Positions 18,244 through 27,539 of a stretch of DNA of 64,000 nt are shown in pieces. Both the position numbers and the translations under genes were made by a program. The notes under the pieces were generated by a model. The model did not search any database. It was not told where the DNA came from and saw only the letters and a program-made list of their open reading frames with translations. Numbering within the stretch: the stretch's first letter is position 1; each line of letters starts with the position of its first letter. The DNA comes from Pirellulales bacterium (GTDB lineage: Bacteria; Planctomycetota; Planctomycetia; Pirellulales; JAEUIK01): the NCBI GenBank assembly GCA_019694455.1, contig JAIBBY010000004.1, positions 62,001 to 126,000 of the forward strand. The letters run 5' to 3'.

Positions 18244-18651
18244 CGCGCGCACCTATTGCATGTGTTGAGGAAGTTGTGAGTGGCCCCCAGGTTGGAATTT
18301 GGCAGCCGGTTCGAACCGCCGAGTCGCCGGCAGCAGAGGTATGACGGACAGGTGCGAATGACGATTGGCCGAACAGGGGCGGGGCGAGCTTGAGTTTGGT
18401 TGCTTTGCGCCATACTCCGACCCTGGAGCGCGCCATCATGCGAGAGAGTACCAAGCAGTTGGTATCGTCGCCAGTCGCGGCGTCGCGGTCGCGGATGTAG
18501 ACGACGCGCATAAAAAAGGCAGGCGGCAGCAAGAATGAACCAATCCCGGCGCCGTCGCGTAGCACCCATAGAACAACCGGTGTGTAGCCGCCGACCGGCG
18601 GGATGCCGCAGGATAAATACAGTCAGGACACAGATCGTCAGGTGTCGAGCC
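18244..18651. other. Divergent intergenic region with two small hairpins
   Basis: It lies between the glycosidase and the small rightward gene. TACCAA-GCAG-TTGGTA (18449-18464) and CCGCC-GACC-GGCGG (18588-18601) are short perfect hairpins. Either could be regulatory. No gene is evident. Confidence 0.4.
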
Positions 18652-18990
18652 ATGAGCGACCAGCCCCAGGAGCAACCCAGCGCCAAAACGCCGCGCAAGT
18701 CGGACACTAGCCGCTTTGCCATGCAATCGACCAATGAGTTTCGCGTGCTGGACAAGCCGACCGGCGAGTGGGTCAAAATCGAAGAATTGCTGCGCCGCCG
18801 GCGCGAGCGAGGCGAACTGCCGCCCGAGGAGGGCGATGCTGCGCAAGACACTGCTGCCGAATCAGCGGCCGAAGCGGAGAAAGCGACCGATCCGGCGCGC
18901 GTGCGCGCCGCAAAGCCGGATCGCGTTAACACGGCGATTGACGGCCCCATTGACGGCATGGAGCAGCAGCGCCTGCCATTTACTGACTAG
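18652..18990 (+). CDS. Small hydrophilic protein of unknown function
   Basis: A 112-residue protein from ATG 18652. It is highly charged, without signal peptide or membrane helix. A central block reads MQSTNEFRVLDKPTGEWVKIEELLRRRRERGELPPEEG and is flanked by Gln/Lys-rich and Glu/Ala-rich disordered stretches. Codon use matches the neighbours, and the third-position GC pattern supports coding. I do not recognise the family. Confidence 0.6.
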   Translation: MSDQPQEQPSAKTPRKSDTSRFAMQSTNEFRVLDKPTGEWVKIEELLRRRRERGELPPEEGDAAQDTAAESAAEAEKATDPARVRAAKPDRVNTAIDGPIDGMEQQRLPFTD

Positions 18991-19282
18991 CGATCATCCC
19001 TTCCTGCCAATCAATCTCGACAGTCGCGCGATTGCAGGGACGTGTTCCGATGGCGCGCAAAATCTCGTACGCCGGGCAGGACGCGCTGGCCGGCGATCTC
19101 GACCAGCGCGAGATGTCGGCGTGTGGCGCGACGGCGGTACTACGGCGTGCGAGGAACAGAGGTCGCCATGCCCGCAAGCCACTCAACCGGAAACGGTTTC
19201 CGATTGCCTGCTGCGAATCCGCGCTGCCAATGGCTGCTGGCAGGATCGCTAAGCTGAGCGTTCGGAAGATGTTGTGGCGAAG

Positions 19283-19353
19283 CTGCCCAGTAAGGATTCG
19301 AACCTTAACTAAGTGGTCCAGAGCCACCCGTGCTACCGTTACACCACCGGGCA
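19283..19353 (-). tRNA. tRNA-Gln (anticodon CTG)
   Basis: Read on the minus strand it folds as a complete cloverleaf of 71 nt: acceptor TGCCCGG/CTGGGCA with one G-U pair, D-arm with AACGGTAG, anticodon stem GGTGG/CCACT around loop CTCTGGA (anticodon CTG, reading CAG), and a T-arm with GGTTCGAATCC. The discriminator base is G, as expected for glutamine. CCA is not encoded. Confidence 0.95.
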
Positions 19354-19663
19354 GTAGCTTGACGCCCTGCGCTGTCGATATCGGCAGGGCTAGCTTCAAC
19401 TTATGACGATTGGCGAAGGCAGTCAAGAGGGCCCGGCGCGGCGCCGCGGCTGGCCCGCGCCAGGTTTGCGATTCTCGCGAGAGTTAATAGCTCAGGGTTC
19501 TGGCAGGGGCTGATTTCTCTTTGCTTTAGGTGGCCTGAGTTTGGTAGCGTACTGCATCTGTAGCGCGCCCGTAGGGAGGCGTCTCCCTGGCGGCGCGCCG
19601 CTGCGACTGGCGCATTGCCGTGATCGCACGCACACGCCTGCCTCTTGCCATCCGCACCGCCAC
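19354..19663. other. Intergenic region upstream of tRNA-Gln and the phosphatase gene
   Basis: About 310 bp carrying the 5' sides of both flanking genes. No hairpin, repeat or open frame here is convincing. Confidence 0.4.
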
Positions 19664-21349
19664 ATGGCCTGCCTCCAAGTATTGAAGGGTTTGAACCCCG
19701 GGCAACTCTTTCCGCTCGATGGCGAGCGGTTTGTGTTGGGTCGGCATCCGGATTGCGACATTGTGCTCGATGTGGGCGCAGTGAGCCGACAGCACGCGCA
19801 GATCACGCAGGAGAACGGCGGTTACTTCGTCGAGGATCTGCATAGCCGCAACGGCACCATCGTCAATGGCCGCGCCATTGAAGAACGCTATGCGCTGCAA
19901 GAGAACGACCGACTGAAGATCTGCGACCTGTTGTTCACCTTTCACCTGGGACGACCCGGCGACGTGGCGCAAGCCCGCGTCAAGCCTACCGAAACCGAGC
20001 CCGCCGTTTTGCTCGACGACGAGGAACCCGACGTTGGTTCTTCGACGATCATGTCGAAGCTCGACCTGTCGATTTCAGAGTCGGGCCTGCGGATGACGGT
20101 CCGCCCCGAGGCCAAGCTGCGGGCCTTGATGGAGATCACGCACAACCTGGGGCGCACCCTGTCGGTCGACGCCGTGCTGCCGAAGCTGCTCGACAGTCTG
20201 TTCAAGATTTTCATTCAGGCCGATCGCGGGCTGATCGTGCTCCGCGAGTCGGAGGGCGCCCCGCTGATGCTCAAGGCGGTCAAGCATCGGCGGCCGGGCG
20301 ATGAAGATTCGATGCGCGTCAGCCGGACGATCGTGCTGCAGGCGATGAACTCGAAAGAGGCGATCCTGTCGGCCGACGCCGCCAGCGACGCGCGGTTCGA
20401 CATGAGCCAAAGCATCGCCGATTTTCGGATTCGCTCGCTGATGTGCGCGCCCTTGTTGGACAGCGACAACCACGCGCTGGGCGTCATTCAGATCGACACT
20501 GTCGATCAGCGCAGCGGCTTTCGCCAGGACGATTTGGAGGTGCTGGCCAGCGTCGCGCGGCAGGCGGCCTTGGTGATCGAAAACGCAGGACTGCACGAGT
20601 CGGCGCTGCGACAGCAGCGCACCGAACGCGATCTGGAACTGGCCCATCAGGTGCAGCGCGGCTTTCTGCCCGCGGGCCCGCCCAAGTTCGACGGCTACGA
20701 ATTCTTCGATTTTTATGAATCGGCGACGCAACTTGGCGGCGACTATTACGACTATGTGGAACTGCCGGGCAATCGATTGGCGATCGTGGTGGCCGATGTG
20801 GCGGGCAAAGGAATCCCCGCGGCGCTCTTGATGGCCAAATTATCGGCCGACGTGCGTTATTGTCTGGCGGCCGAGCGCGACGTGGCCAAGGCGCTCAAGT
20901 GCATCAATGGCGCTTTCGCCAGCGCGGGCTGGCAAGACCGGTTTGTCACCTGCGCCGTGGCGGTCCTCGACCGCGAACAGCATGAAGCGACGATCGTCAA
21001 CGCAGGTCACTTGCCCCCCTTGTGGCGGCGGATCGACGGCAGCGTCACACCGATTGGCGAGGCGGAGACCGGTATCCCGCTTGGCATTGACGTCGACTAC
21101 GACTATGAGCAGATCACCGTGCGACTGGCGCCAGGCGGCCGCATCGCCATTTTCACCGATGGGCTGAGCGAGGCGATGAACGCCGAGGGACAACTGTTCG
21201 GCATCGCCCGCATTACGGAAGAATTGAAGGCGCCGATCGCGGGCGCCAGCGCGCTGGGCCGACACCTGCTCGACAGCGTACGGCAGTTTGTCGGCCGGCA
21301 CCCACAGAGCGACGACATGTGTCTGGCGATCTTTGGCCGCACGGAATGA
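19664..21349 (+). CDS. FHA-GAF-PP2C (RsbU/SpoIIE-type) serine phosphatase
   Basis: A 561-residue cytosolic signalling protein. An FHA domain at residues about 15-95 has FVLGRHPDCDIVLD, VSRQHAQI and DLHSRNGTIVNG, which bind phosphothreonine. A GAF domain follows (LMEITHNLGRTLSVDAVLPKLLDSLF ... DLEVLASVARQAALVIENA). A coiled linker (ERDLELAHQVQRGFLP) leads to an RsbU/SpoIIE phosphatase domain with LGGDYYDYVEL, VVADVAGKGIPAAL, VNAGHLPP, IFTDGLSEAMN and QSDDMCLAIF. Such proteins dephosphorylate anti-sigma-factor antagonists in partner-switching pathways. No RsbV/RsbW gene is adjacent. The start at 19664 (MACLQVLKG) is chosen because the longer frame adds unrelated residues. Confidence 0.9.
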   Translation: MACLQVLKGLNPGQLFPLDGERFVLGRHPDCDIVLDVGAVSRQHAQITQENGGYFVEDLHSRNGTIVNGRAIEERYALQENDRLKICDLLFTFHLGRPGDVAQARVKPTETEPAVLLDDEEPDVGSSTIMSKLDLSISESGLRMTVRPEAKLRALMEITHNLGRTLSVDAVLPKLLDSLFKIFIQADRGLIVLRESEGAPLMLKAVKHRRPGDEDSMRVSRTIVLQAMNSKEAILSADAASDARFDMSQSIADFRIRSLMCAPLLDSDNHALGVIQIDTVDQRSGFRQDDLEVLASVARQAALVIENAGLHESALRQQRTERDLELAHQVQRGFLPAGPPKFDGYEFFDFYESATQLGGDYYDYVELPGNRLAIVVADVAGKGIPAALLMAKLSADVRYCLAAERDVAKALKCINGAFASAGWQDRFVTCAVAVLDREQHEATIVNAGHLPPLWRRIDGSVTPIGEAETGIPLGIDVDYDYEQITVRLAPGGRIAIFTDGLSEAMNAEGQLFGIARITEELKAPIAGASALGRHLLDSVRQFVGRHPQSDDMCLAIFGRTE

Positions 21350-21402
21350 AGCGCGGCGCGGCTATTCAAAGATATTCATAGCGGCTAGTTCGCACGAGTG
21401 TC

Positions 21403-24400
21403 TTATTTCGCGCCTTTGAGCGCCTGCTGCGCGCCGCGGTTCTTGAGGAACGCCACCAGATCGATGAATTCCTGGAAACTCAACTGCGCCGTCACCCCCT
21501 CGGGCATGAGGCTTTTTTTGCTTTCGACCAATTCATCGAGATCGCTGCGCGGGATCACGATGTCCTTGCCTTGCGCGTCGCGCAGCGTCACTTGCTGATC
21601 GTCGGCCGACACGCGCAGGCCGGTGTAAACCTGTCCGCCTTTGGTTGTGGCGCTGAAGGTGGCATAGCCCTCCTTGATCTCCTTGGAAGGATCGATCATC
21701 GATTCCATGATTTTGGTCACGGTGTGCGTGTCCCAAATTCGCGTCAGATCGGGACCAACCTGGCCGCCGACCCCCTCTAGCTTGTGGCAGATGGCGCATT
21801 GGCTCTTTTGCGAGTTGAGATACACCTCGCGACCGTGATCGGCATCGCCAGTCGTTTGCACCAGCGCTTCGACGCGGGCCACTTCGGCGGGGTCGAGCGA
21901 CAGCAACAGTCCACCGCGCAGCACCTGCTGCAACAATTGCGGGAACTCTCCTTCCTCCTCGTTGGCGATGTGTTTTTGCAGCGCGGCCGAAATCTCTGGC
22001 AACAACTGCCGATCGAGTTTGCCGGCCACGAACTGTTCAGCCAGTTGTTTGGCCTGCGCAGGATCGGCGCCGAGCATGGCGATGGCGCTACGGCCAGCGG
22101 CCGTATCGCCGCTGGCAAGCATCGCCTCGGCCAAGGGGCGGCCCATCGAAAAATCGACCGCGCAAACCAAGGCGACCAGATCGGCGCGGAGATCGGCGTG
22201 CTCAGGATCGCCGGACAGTGCGACGAGGCGATCCAATTCCAGTTCTACTCCCTTGGCCGACTTGTGTCCCCAGGGCAGTTCTTGCTCCCGCAGTTGCGAC
22301 AGCGCGGTGACAATGGCCTGTCGCTCGGCAAGCGACTTGCGCCGATCGGCGATAGCGGCCACCAAGGCCGGCACGGCCTCCACCAGATGATTCTCGCCCA
22401 GCAACGAGATCACTCCGATGCGCAGTTGTTCATCGGGGTCTTTGAGGAGTTTGATCGCAATAGGCAACGCCAGCGCGGTGGGGGCGCCGTGAATGCTGGC
22501 CAGACTTTCGAGCCCGGCAAGTTGCAGCGTCGCGGCGGCGTCTGACTGCCGCGCCAGCCAACTGGCCAGTACGGCGCCGTCGATGGGCGGCTCGACCTGA
22601 ATGCGGCGGTAGGTCGTCAGCACGCGGCGCTGTTGATCTTGATTCAGCAGGCTGGGTTCGGTGAGCAAGCGGTCGAGCGCCGCGGCGGCTGGCGCCGTTC
22701 GCATGGCCTCAAGCGCGGCAATCGACATCTCGCGTAGATCGAAGTCGCGTCCCAGCGCGCCTTGGACCATAAGATTTATGCCGTCTTGGCCCAGCAGCTC
22801 AAGGCCATGCAAGATGCCGTCGCGCAGATAAGGGTCGTCATCTGGCGCATTGGCCAGCGCCGACCAGAGGGCGCCGGCCGCCACGTGCCGCGCCGCGTGT
22901 CCCTGTTCGAGCTGGCTGGCTATTTGACCCACCGCGACGGCCGCCGCGCGGCGCACCGCCGGATGCGGATCGTTGAGCGTGGCGGTCAACGACGTCAGCC
23001 GGGGAACATGAATATCCTCGCGCGTGGTGTTGCGCCCCAATAGTTCCGCCGCCAAGCGGCGCAACTCGAGATTCTGGTCGCTCAACAGGCCAATCAAGCC
23101 GAGTTGCACGCTGGCGTCGTAAAGTCGCGCGGCGCCGGCCGCCGCGGCGGCGCGCGCATGGGCTGGCCGCGCGGTGTCGCGCGCCATCGTAACGAGCTTG
23201 TCGCGCTGCCGCGCGCCGCGTTGCATTAGTTCTTCCAGCGCGCGCTTGCGCAGTTCAAAGTCCGGGCTATCCAAGAGCTGATACAACTCGTCGTCCTTGG
23301 CGCCGTGGATGCTGGCCCAGGCATCCATCTTTCCGGGCGCGATCGCCGGGGACTCTGACGTTCCTTCCCATGTCAGGCGGTAGATGCGTCCATGCTCGCC
23401 ATCGCCCCACAACCGACCGGCGCCCCCCGAATCGGTGCGCCAGTCGACAATGTAGATCGCGCCGTCGGGTCCCATGACCGCCTGGCACGGTCGGAACAGC
23501 CCATCTTCCGTCTTCATCAACTCGAACTGTTCGATCACGGCGAAGGTGCTGCCACGTCGCTCCACGCGGTAGGCGCGCACTAGCTTGCGATACACATCGG
23601 GATAGATCAGCAGTCCGCGAAAGAACTCCGGAAAACTGGTTCCTTGATAGATCAACAATCCCGCTGGCGCCCCGCGCCCCGTCTTGAGCATTGCGGGCAG
23701 CGTGCCCGGCCGCTCGCCAAAGGCGGCGCCTAGCTCGAAATCGGTGCGGCAGCAGATCGTACCGGGCGCCAGTCGCCATCCGTAGTCAGCGCCATCGACC
23801 ACGTGCATGAGCCGAACGCCTTGAAACTTGCTGCCGTCTTCCTGGTCGTTGTCGACATGAAACAGGTTGTACATGTGGTCGAACGACACATCGCGGTACG
23901 GATTGCGAAAACCGCGGGCGAACTCGTGCAACTGTGACCCATCGGGCCGGCAGCGCAGCACCGCCCCGGTGCGCAGCACGGTGGCGCGACTGCCGTCGCT
24001 CCCCTCGCCGCGGTTGTCGTCGTCGCCGCTGGTGATGAACAGCCAGCCATCGGGCGACATTGTCATGCCAGACGCTTGATGATGATGAAAACCGCAAAGG
24101 CCGCGGACGATCTCTTCTTCCTTCCACTTGCCGTCACCAGCGGGTCGGCGGCGAATAACATGGCCGAGCGAGGAGAGATACACCCAGCCATCGTGCAGCA
24201 GGATGCTGGAGGGTATCTCCAAATCGTTCATCACCACCGTCGCCTGCTCGTAGTGGCCGTCGCCATCGGCGTCGTGCAAGGTTTTTAGCTCGTCGCGGAC
24301 GCTCTTTTGAATGCGGTTGACCTGGGCTGTGTTCCCGTCACGATAGCGCACCTCATAGGTCGTGTGTTTTGCTTCGGGGGCGAATCGCCACTCCAGCACC

Positions 24401-24687
24401 CACGGCGTCCCTTGATCGTCGAACGTCATGCCCACGGGGTTCACCGTCGCCGGTTGTTCGGCGACAATTTCCACTCGCAGGCCAGCCGGAGTCGTCAGCC
24501 CCGCCAAACGGGGGTCTTTGGTCCCTTGATCGATCATTTGCACCCACGACGGGGTGGGGCGCGGCGCGAACTCGTTTTGGTTGTAGTCGTCGGCCGCTGG
24601 CGGCGCCTCGATGGCGCTGGCGCTCGCCGCGCCGGCCAGAACGAGAATGGCCATCAAAATCGAGCGCGAGACATGCGGCGCATGCAT
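21403..24687 (-). CDS. PVC-type membrane-bound dehydrogenase with HEAT repeats and cytochrome c domain
   Basis: A 1094-residue exported protein. After a signal peptide (MHAPHVSRSILMAILVLAGAASASA) comes an N-terminal propeller typical of the planctomycete/verrucomicrobial 'putative membrane-bound dehydrogenase' family (GMTMSPDGWLFITSGDDDNRGEGSDGS, GFRNPYRDVSFD, AIYIVDWRTDSGG). HEAT-like repeats fill the middle (LGLIGLLSDQNLELRRLAAELLGR; HPAVRRAAAVAVGQIA). The C-terminus is a haem-binding domain with CAICH, a VGPDLTRIWD segment and MIDPSKEIKEGY. It probably oxidises a sugar or alcohol in the periplasm and passes electrons through its own haem; the substrate is unknown. ATG 24687 has GAGG upstream. 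A TTG start at 24714 is possible. Confidence 0.9.
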   Translation of the reverse strand: MHAPHVSRSILMAILVLAGAASASAIEAPPAADDYNQNEFAPRPTPSWVQMIDQGTKDPRLAGLTTPAGLRVEIVAEQPATVNPVGMTFDDQGTPWVLEWRFAPEAKHTTYEVRYRDGNTAQVNRIQKSVRDELKTLHDADGDGHYEQATVVMNDLEIPSSILLHDGWVYLSSLGHVIRRRPAGDGKWKEEEIVRGLCGFHHHQASGMTMSPDGWLFITSGDDDNRGEGSDGSRATVLRTGAVLRCRPDGSQLHEFARGFRNPYRDVSFDHMYNLFHVDNDQEDGSKFQGVRLMHVVDGADYGWRLAPGTICCRTDFELGAAFGERPGTLPAMLKTGRGAPAGLLIYQGTSFPEFFRGLLIYPDVYRKLVRAYRVERRGSTFAVIEQFELMKTEDGLFRPCQAVMGPDGAIYIVDWRTDSGGAGRLWGDGEHGRIYRLTWEGTSESPAIAPGKMDAWASIHGAKDDELYQLLDSPDFELRKRALEELMQRGARQRDKLVTMARDTARPAHARAAAAAGAARLYDASVQLGLIGLLSDQNLELRRLAAELLGRNTTREDIHVPRLTSLTATLNDPHPAVRRAAAVAVGQIASQLEQGHAARHVAAGALWSALANAPDDDPYLRDGILHGLELLGQDGINLMVQGALGRDFDLREMSIAALEAMRTAPAAAALDRLLTEPSLLNQDQQRRVLTTYRRIQVEPPIDGAVLASWLARQSDAAATLQLAGLESLASIHGAPTALALPIAIKLLKDPDEQLRIGVISLLGENHLVEAVPALVAAIADRRKSLAERQAIVTALSQLREQELPWGHKSAKGVELELDRLVALSGDPEHADLRADLVALVCAVDFSMGRPLAEAMLASGDTAAGRSAIAMLGADPAQAKQLAEQFVAGKLDRQLLPEISAALQKHIANEEEGEFPQLLQQVLRGGLLLSLDPAEVARVEALVQTTGDADHGREVYLNSQKSQCAICHKLEGVGGQVGPDLTRIWDTHTVTKIMESMIDPSKEIKEGYATFSATTKGGQVYTGLRVSADDQQVTLRDAQGKDIVIPRSDLDELVESKKSLMPEGVTAQLSFQEFIDLVAFLKNRGAQQALKGAK

Positions 24688-25019
24688 GCTGAAATGCCTC
24701 AAAGTTGCGAACAATCGAAGGATGAGACCGCCGCGTGGCTAGCGCCGCGCGATCCACGACCGAGAATTCAGCCGAACCCGGCTCGTTGGCAGTCGACCGA
24801 GCTCAAGAGGATGGCGCAGCAAAGTGCAGACACTGTTCCGACAAAGCGGCCGCACGGCCTATCGCGATTAGAACCGTCGGGCGTGGCGCGAGTCAAGCAA
24901 ACTCGCTATTCCGCTCGGCCCCACTTTGCTACCATAATTGGACTTTTTCCGGCGCGTCAGCGGTTACGGTCGCCTTCCGGCCGCGGTTGTTGCGCCAACC
25001 ATTCCAAGGAGAATTGTTC
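24688..25019. other. Divergent intergenic region
   Basis: It separates the dehydrogenase gene from the small basic-protein gene. Apart from the strong AAGGAG before the latter, I see no repeat, hairpin or gene. Confidence 0.4.
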
Positions 25020-25118
25020 ATGGCGAAACCGCATCGCAAACTCAAGAAGTCGAATCACGGAGCGCGCCCCGCCAACAGCAAGGCTCGCCGACTGAAGCGC
25101 GGCAAACTGCGCACGTAA
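25020..25118 (+). CDS. Very small basic protein, possibly ribosome-associated
   Basis: A 32-residue protein starting MAKPHRKLKKSNHG and ending RGKLRT. About 40% of residues are Lys or Arg and it contains no acidic residue. A strong AAGGAG lies eight bases before the ATG, the best ribosome-binding site in this stretch, which is why I call a frame this short. Composition resembles small ribosomal proteins such as bL34, bL36 or the recently described extra large-subunit proteins; that is inference. It precedes the FabZ-like gene by 67 bp in the same direction. Confidence 0.75.
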   Translation: MAKPHRKLKKSNHGARPANSKARRLKRGKLRT

Positions 25119-25185
25119 AGCAAGCGAGCGACTGAGCGCCGACTTTCGTTTTTTCAATGCCTTTTCGCTGACGAGGAGGGCAACC

Positions 25186-25695
25186 GTGCCTCGGGACCTC
25201 ATCATCGAACCCGCCGCCATCGATTTGAACCGCGTGATTTGCGATCAAGAGCAATTGCGCCAGTTCAATCCACAGCGCTTCGAAATGGAGCAACTGACCG
25301 CCGTCTGCTTTGAAGACCTCGAACGTCACATCTGCGTTGGCTACAAGGATGTCGCCCAGGACGACTTTTGGGTCCGCGGCCACATGCCCGACATGCCGCT
25401 GATGCCGGGCGTGGTGATGGTGGAATGCGCTGCGCAGCTTTGCAGCTACTACGTTCACAGTCACAGCTTGCTGGGTCCGGGCGTGTTGATCGGACTGGGT
25501 GGGCTCGATGAGGTGCGTGTTCGTGGTCCCGTGCGACCCGGCGATCGAATGCTGATTGCCGCCATGCTGTTGAAAATGCGCGCCGGCGTGATGTGCGTGT
25601 GCCAGTTTCAATGCTTCGTCGCCGACCGCTTGGTGTGCGAAGGCCAGATTAAAGGCGTTGCGCTCCCCACCGAGGAACTTCAGCAAGCATCGTAG
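25186..25695 (+). CDS. FabZ/FabA-like hot-dog 3-hydroxyacyl-ACP dehydratase
   Basis: A 169-residue hot-dog protein. The signature FWVRGHMPDMPLMPGVVMVECAAQL contains the catalytic His66 and the PGV turn that leads into the central helix, as in FabZ. It should dehydrate 3-hydroxyacyl-ACP in fatty-acid synthesis or a related pathway. It is somewhat longer than FabZ (about 145 residues), with a 25-residue N-terminal extension. The GTG start is supported by GAGGAGGG a few bases upstream. It may share a transcript with the basic-protein gene before it. Confidence 0.85.
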   Translation: MPRDLIIEPAAIDLNRVICDQEQLRQFNPQRFEMEQLTAVCFEDLERHICVGYKDVAQDDFWVRGHMPDMPLMPGVVMVECAAQLCSYYVHSHSLLGPGVLIGLGGLDEVRVRGPVRPGDRMLIAAMLLKMRAGVMCVCQFQCFVADRLVCEGQIKGVALPTEELQQAS

Positions 25696-25755
25696 CGCGG
25701 CCAGTAGCGTCCACCGCCGTACCTGCGCACCACGCTTGCCGCGACACGACTCAAC

Positions 25756-26565
25756 ATGCTGTTTCCGCTGAGGGACCACAATCCGACTCGCCGGCCGCCG
25801 CTGGTCACCTATTCGCTGGTCGGAATCAATGTGGCGGTGCTGCTCTACATGACCACCATGAGCGAGCCACGGCGCGAGCTATTTGTCATTGAACACGGTT
25901 TCATCCCAGCGCGGATCGAGCACTTGGGCGCGGATCAGCCATTGCAAGTGCAGATCGAGTCGCTCCGCGCCGGGCCGCAAGGGCAGGTCGTCCGATCGCG
26001 CGAGGTGGTCGATTTGCCGACATCAGCCAGCACGGTGCTCGCCACGCTCTTCACCTGCATGTTCATGCACGGCGGATGGATGCACTTGATCGGCAACATG
26101 TGGTTCTTGGCCCTCTTTGGCAACAACATCGAGGACCGGCTCGGCCATGTGTTGTTTCTGATCTTCTACCTGGTTGGCGGCCTGCTCGCTTCCGGCGGGC
26201 AACTCCTGCAGAATCCCGAGAGCCATATTCCGATGATTGGCGCCAGCGGCGCGGTTGCCGCCGTGCTCGGCGCCTATATCATTACCTACCCGCACGCCCG
26301 CGTGCATACATTTGTCTTTCTTGGATTCTTCTTCACGTTCATTGAACTGCCGGCTCTATTCGTGCTCGGCATGTGGTTCGTCGGTCAACTGCTCGCCGCG
26401 CGCGCCGATCTGGGCAACGAAGTGGGGCAAGGCGTGGCGTTCTTCGCGCATGTGGCTGGGTTTGCCGCCGGCGTTTTGATGATGTTCTTCTTGAAGAATC
26501 TCGTGCCGCACGATCCGCTCGCGCCGGATTCCGAGCCCGATTATTCGTCGCGCTATTACCGCTGA
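25756..26565 (+). CDS. Rhomboid-family intramembrane serine protease
   Basis: A 269-residue membrane protein with about six helices. The oxyanion Asn is in HLIGNMWFL, the nucleophile is Ser164 in IGASGAVAAVLGAY, and the general base is His232 in FFAHVAGFAAG, so the catalytic dyad is intact. A soluble loop of roughly 70 residues (YMTTMSEPRRELF ... LPTSASTV) lies between helix 1 and helix 2, as in many bacterial rhomboids. It would cut single-pass membrane substrates; none can be named. It lies 60 bp after the FabZ-like gene and 23 bp before trmB. Confidence 0.92.
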   Translation: MLFPLRDHNPTRRPPLVTYSLVGINVAVLLYMTTMSEPRRELFVIEHGFIPARIEHLGADQPLQVQIESLRAGPQGQVVRSREVVDLPTSASTVLATLFTCMFMHGGWMHLIGNMWFLALFGNNIEDRLGHVLFLIFYLVGGLLASGGQLLQNPESHIPMIGASGAVAAVLGAYIITYPHARVHTFVFLGFFFTFIELPALFVLGMWFVGQLLAARADLGNEVGQGVAFFAHVAGFAAGVLMMFFLKNLVPHDPLAPDSEPDYSSRYYR

Positions 26566-26588
26566 TATTTTCTGATTGCCGGTTTGCC

Positions 26589-27248
26589 ATGGCCCGACGC
26601 GCTCCGAGAAAACCATCCACTTCGCTCGATCTGTCGCGTCACTTTCATTTGCTCGACGCCGTGTCGACGCCATGGCAGCAACTTGCCCTGTTTGCCCGCG
26701 AAGCGCCCTTGGAGGTCGAAGTCGGCAGCGGCAAGGGGCTGTTTCTGGCTAGCGCCGCGGCGCAAACTCCGGAGCGCAATTTTCTCGGCATTGAGATCGG
26801 GCGCAAATACGCCGAAGCCGCCGCCGCAAGGTTGGCGCGCGCACGTGCCGAAAACGCGGCGATGCTTTGCGGCGATGGACTACGGCTGTTTCGCGAATGG
26901 CTGCCTGGCGAGTCGCTGGCCGCAGTGCATGTGTATTTTCCCGATCCATGGTGGAAGAAGCGGCACAAGAAGCGGCGGGTGATGAACGAAGGGCTGATTC
27001 GCGACATCCAGCGAACGCTCGTCGGCGGCGGCACACTCCATTTTTGGACCGACGTTGAAGAGTATTTTCAGGCGACTCTGGAGCTGATATCCCAGGTGGC
27101 CAACCTGTCCGGCCCCATCGCGGTGGAAGAGCGCCCAGCCGAACACGACCTGGACTACCGCACCCACTTCGAGCGGCGCATGCGACTGCATGGTGAACCG
27201 GTGTACCGCGCGCAGTTTGTGAAGCCCGCTGCGCCGGCTTCGACCTGA
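26589..27248 (+). CDS. trmB: tRNA (guanine-N7-)-methyltransferase
   Basis: A 219-residue Rossmann methyltransferase. SAM motif I is VEVGSGKGLFL, followed by FLGIEIGRKYAEAAA, the family-specific HVYFPDPWWKKRHKKRRVM (PDPW catalytic region) and LHFWTDVEEYF. TrmB makes m7G46 in the variable loop of several tRNAs. Length is normal. The frame extends to 26373 across the rhomboid gene, but ATG 26589 (MARRAPRKPS) begins the family-like sequence. Confidence 0.94.
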   Translation: MARRAPRKPSTSLDLSRHFHLLDAVSTPWQQLALFAREAPLEVEVGSGKGLFLASAAAQTPERNFLGIEIGRKYAEAAAARLARARAENAAMLCGDGLRLFREWLPGESLAAVHVYFPDPWWKKRHKKRRVMNEGLIRDIQRTLVGGGTLHFWTDVEEYFQATLELISQVANLSGPIAVEERPAEHDLDYRTHFERRMRLHGEPVYRAQFVKPAAPAST

Positions 27249-27539
27249 TCGGCATTTCTCGCCGCCGCCAATCGGCAGATAGTGCCGGCGCCGGTTTGCT
27301 GGCCGCTCAACGCGATTGAGCCGCATCGCGGCGCGGGCCTCGCGCAAGTGTCGGCGCCGCAACGCATATTTCAGCGCGGCGACATGCACTGATGATTGCG
27401 CGATCCGATTGGCGCGCGATCTGCTTTGCTGGGCGAAAATGCTCTACCGATCGGGCGCGCCTGCCATGGTCGTTCGCTGGTTCGCGCACGCAGGCGGTCA
27501 ATCATCGCCGGCATTTACTGTCTCTAGAGGAATCTTGTC

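Noticed and set aside
18980-19426. 148-residue frame covering the tRNA-Gln region
   Set aside because: It overlaps a complete cloverleaf and has no motif; the tRNA explains the sequence.
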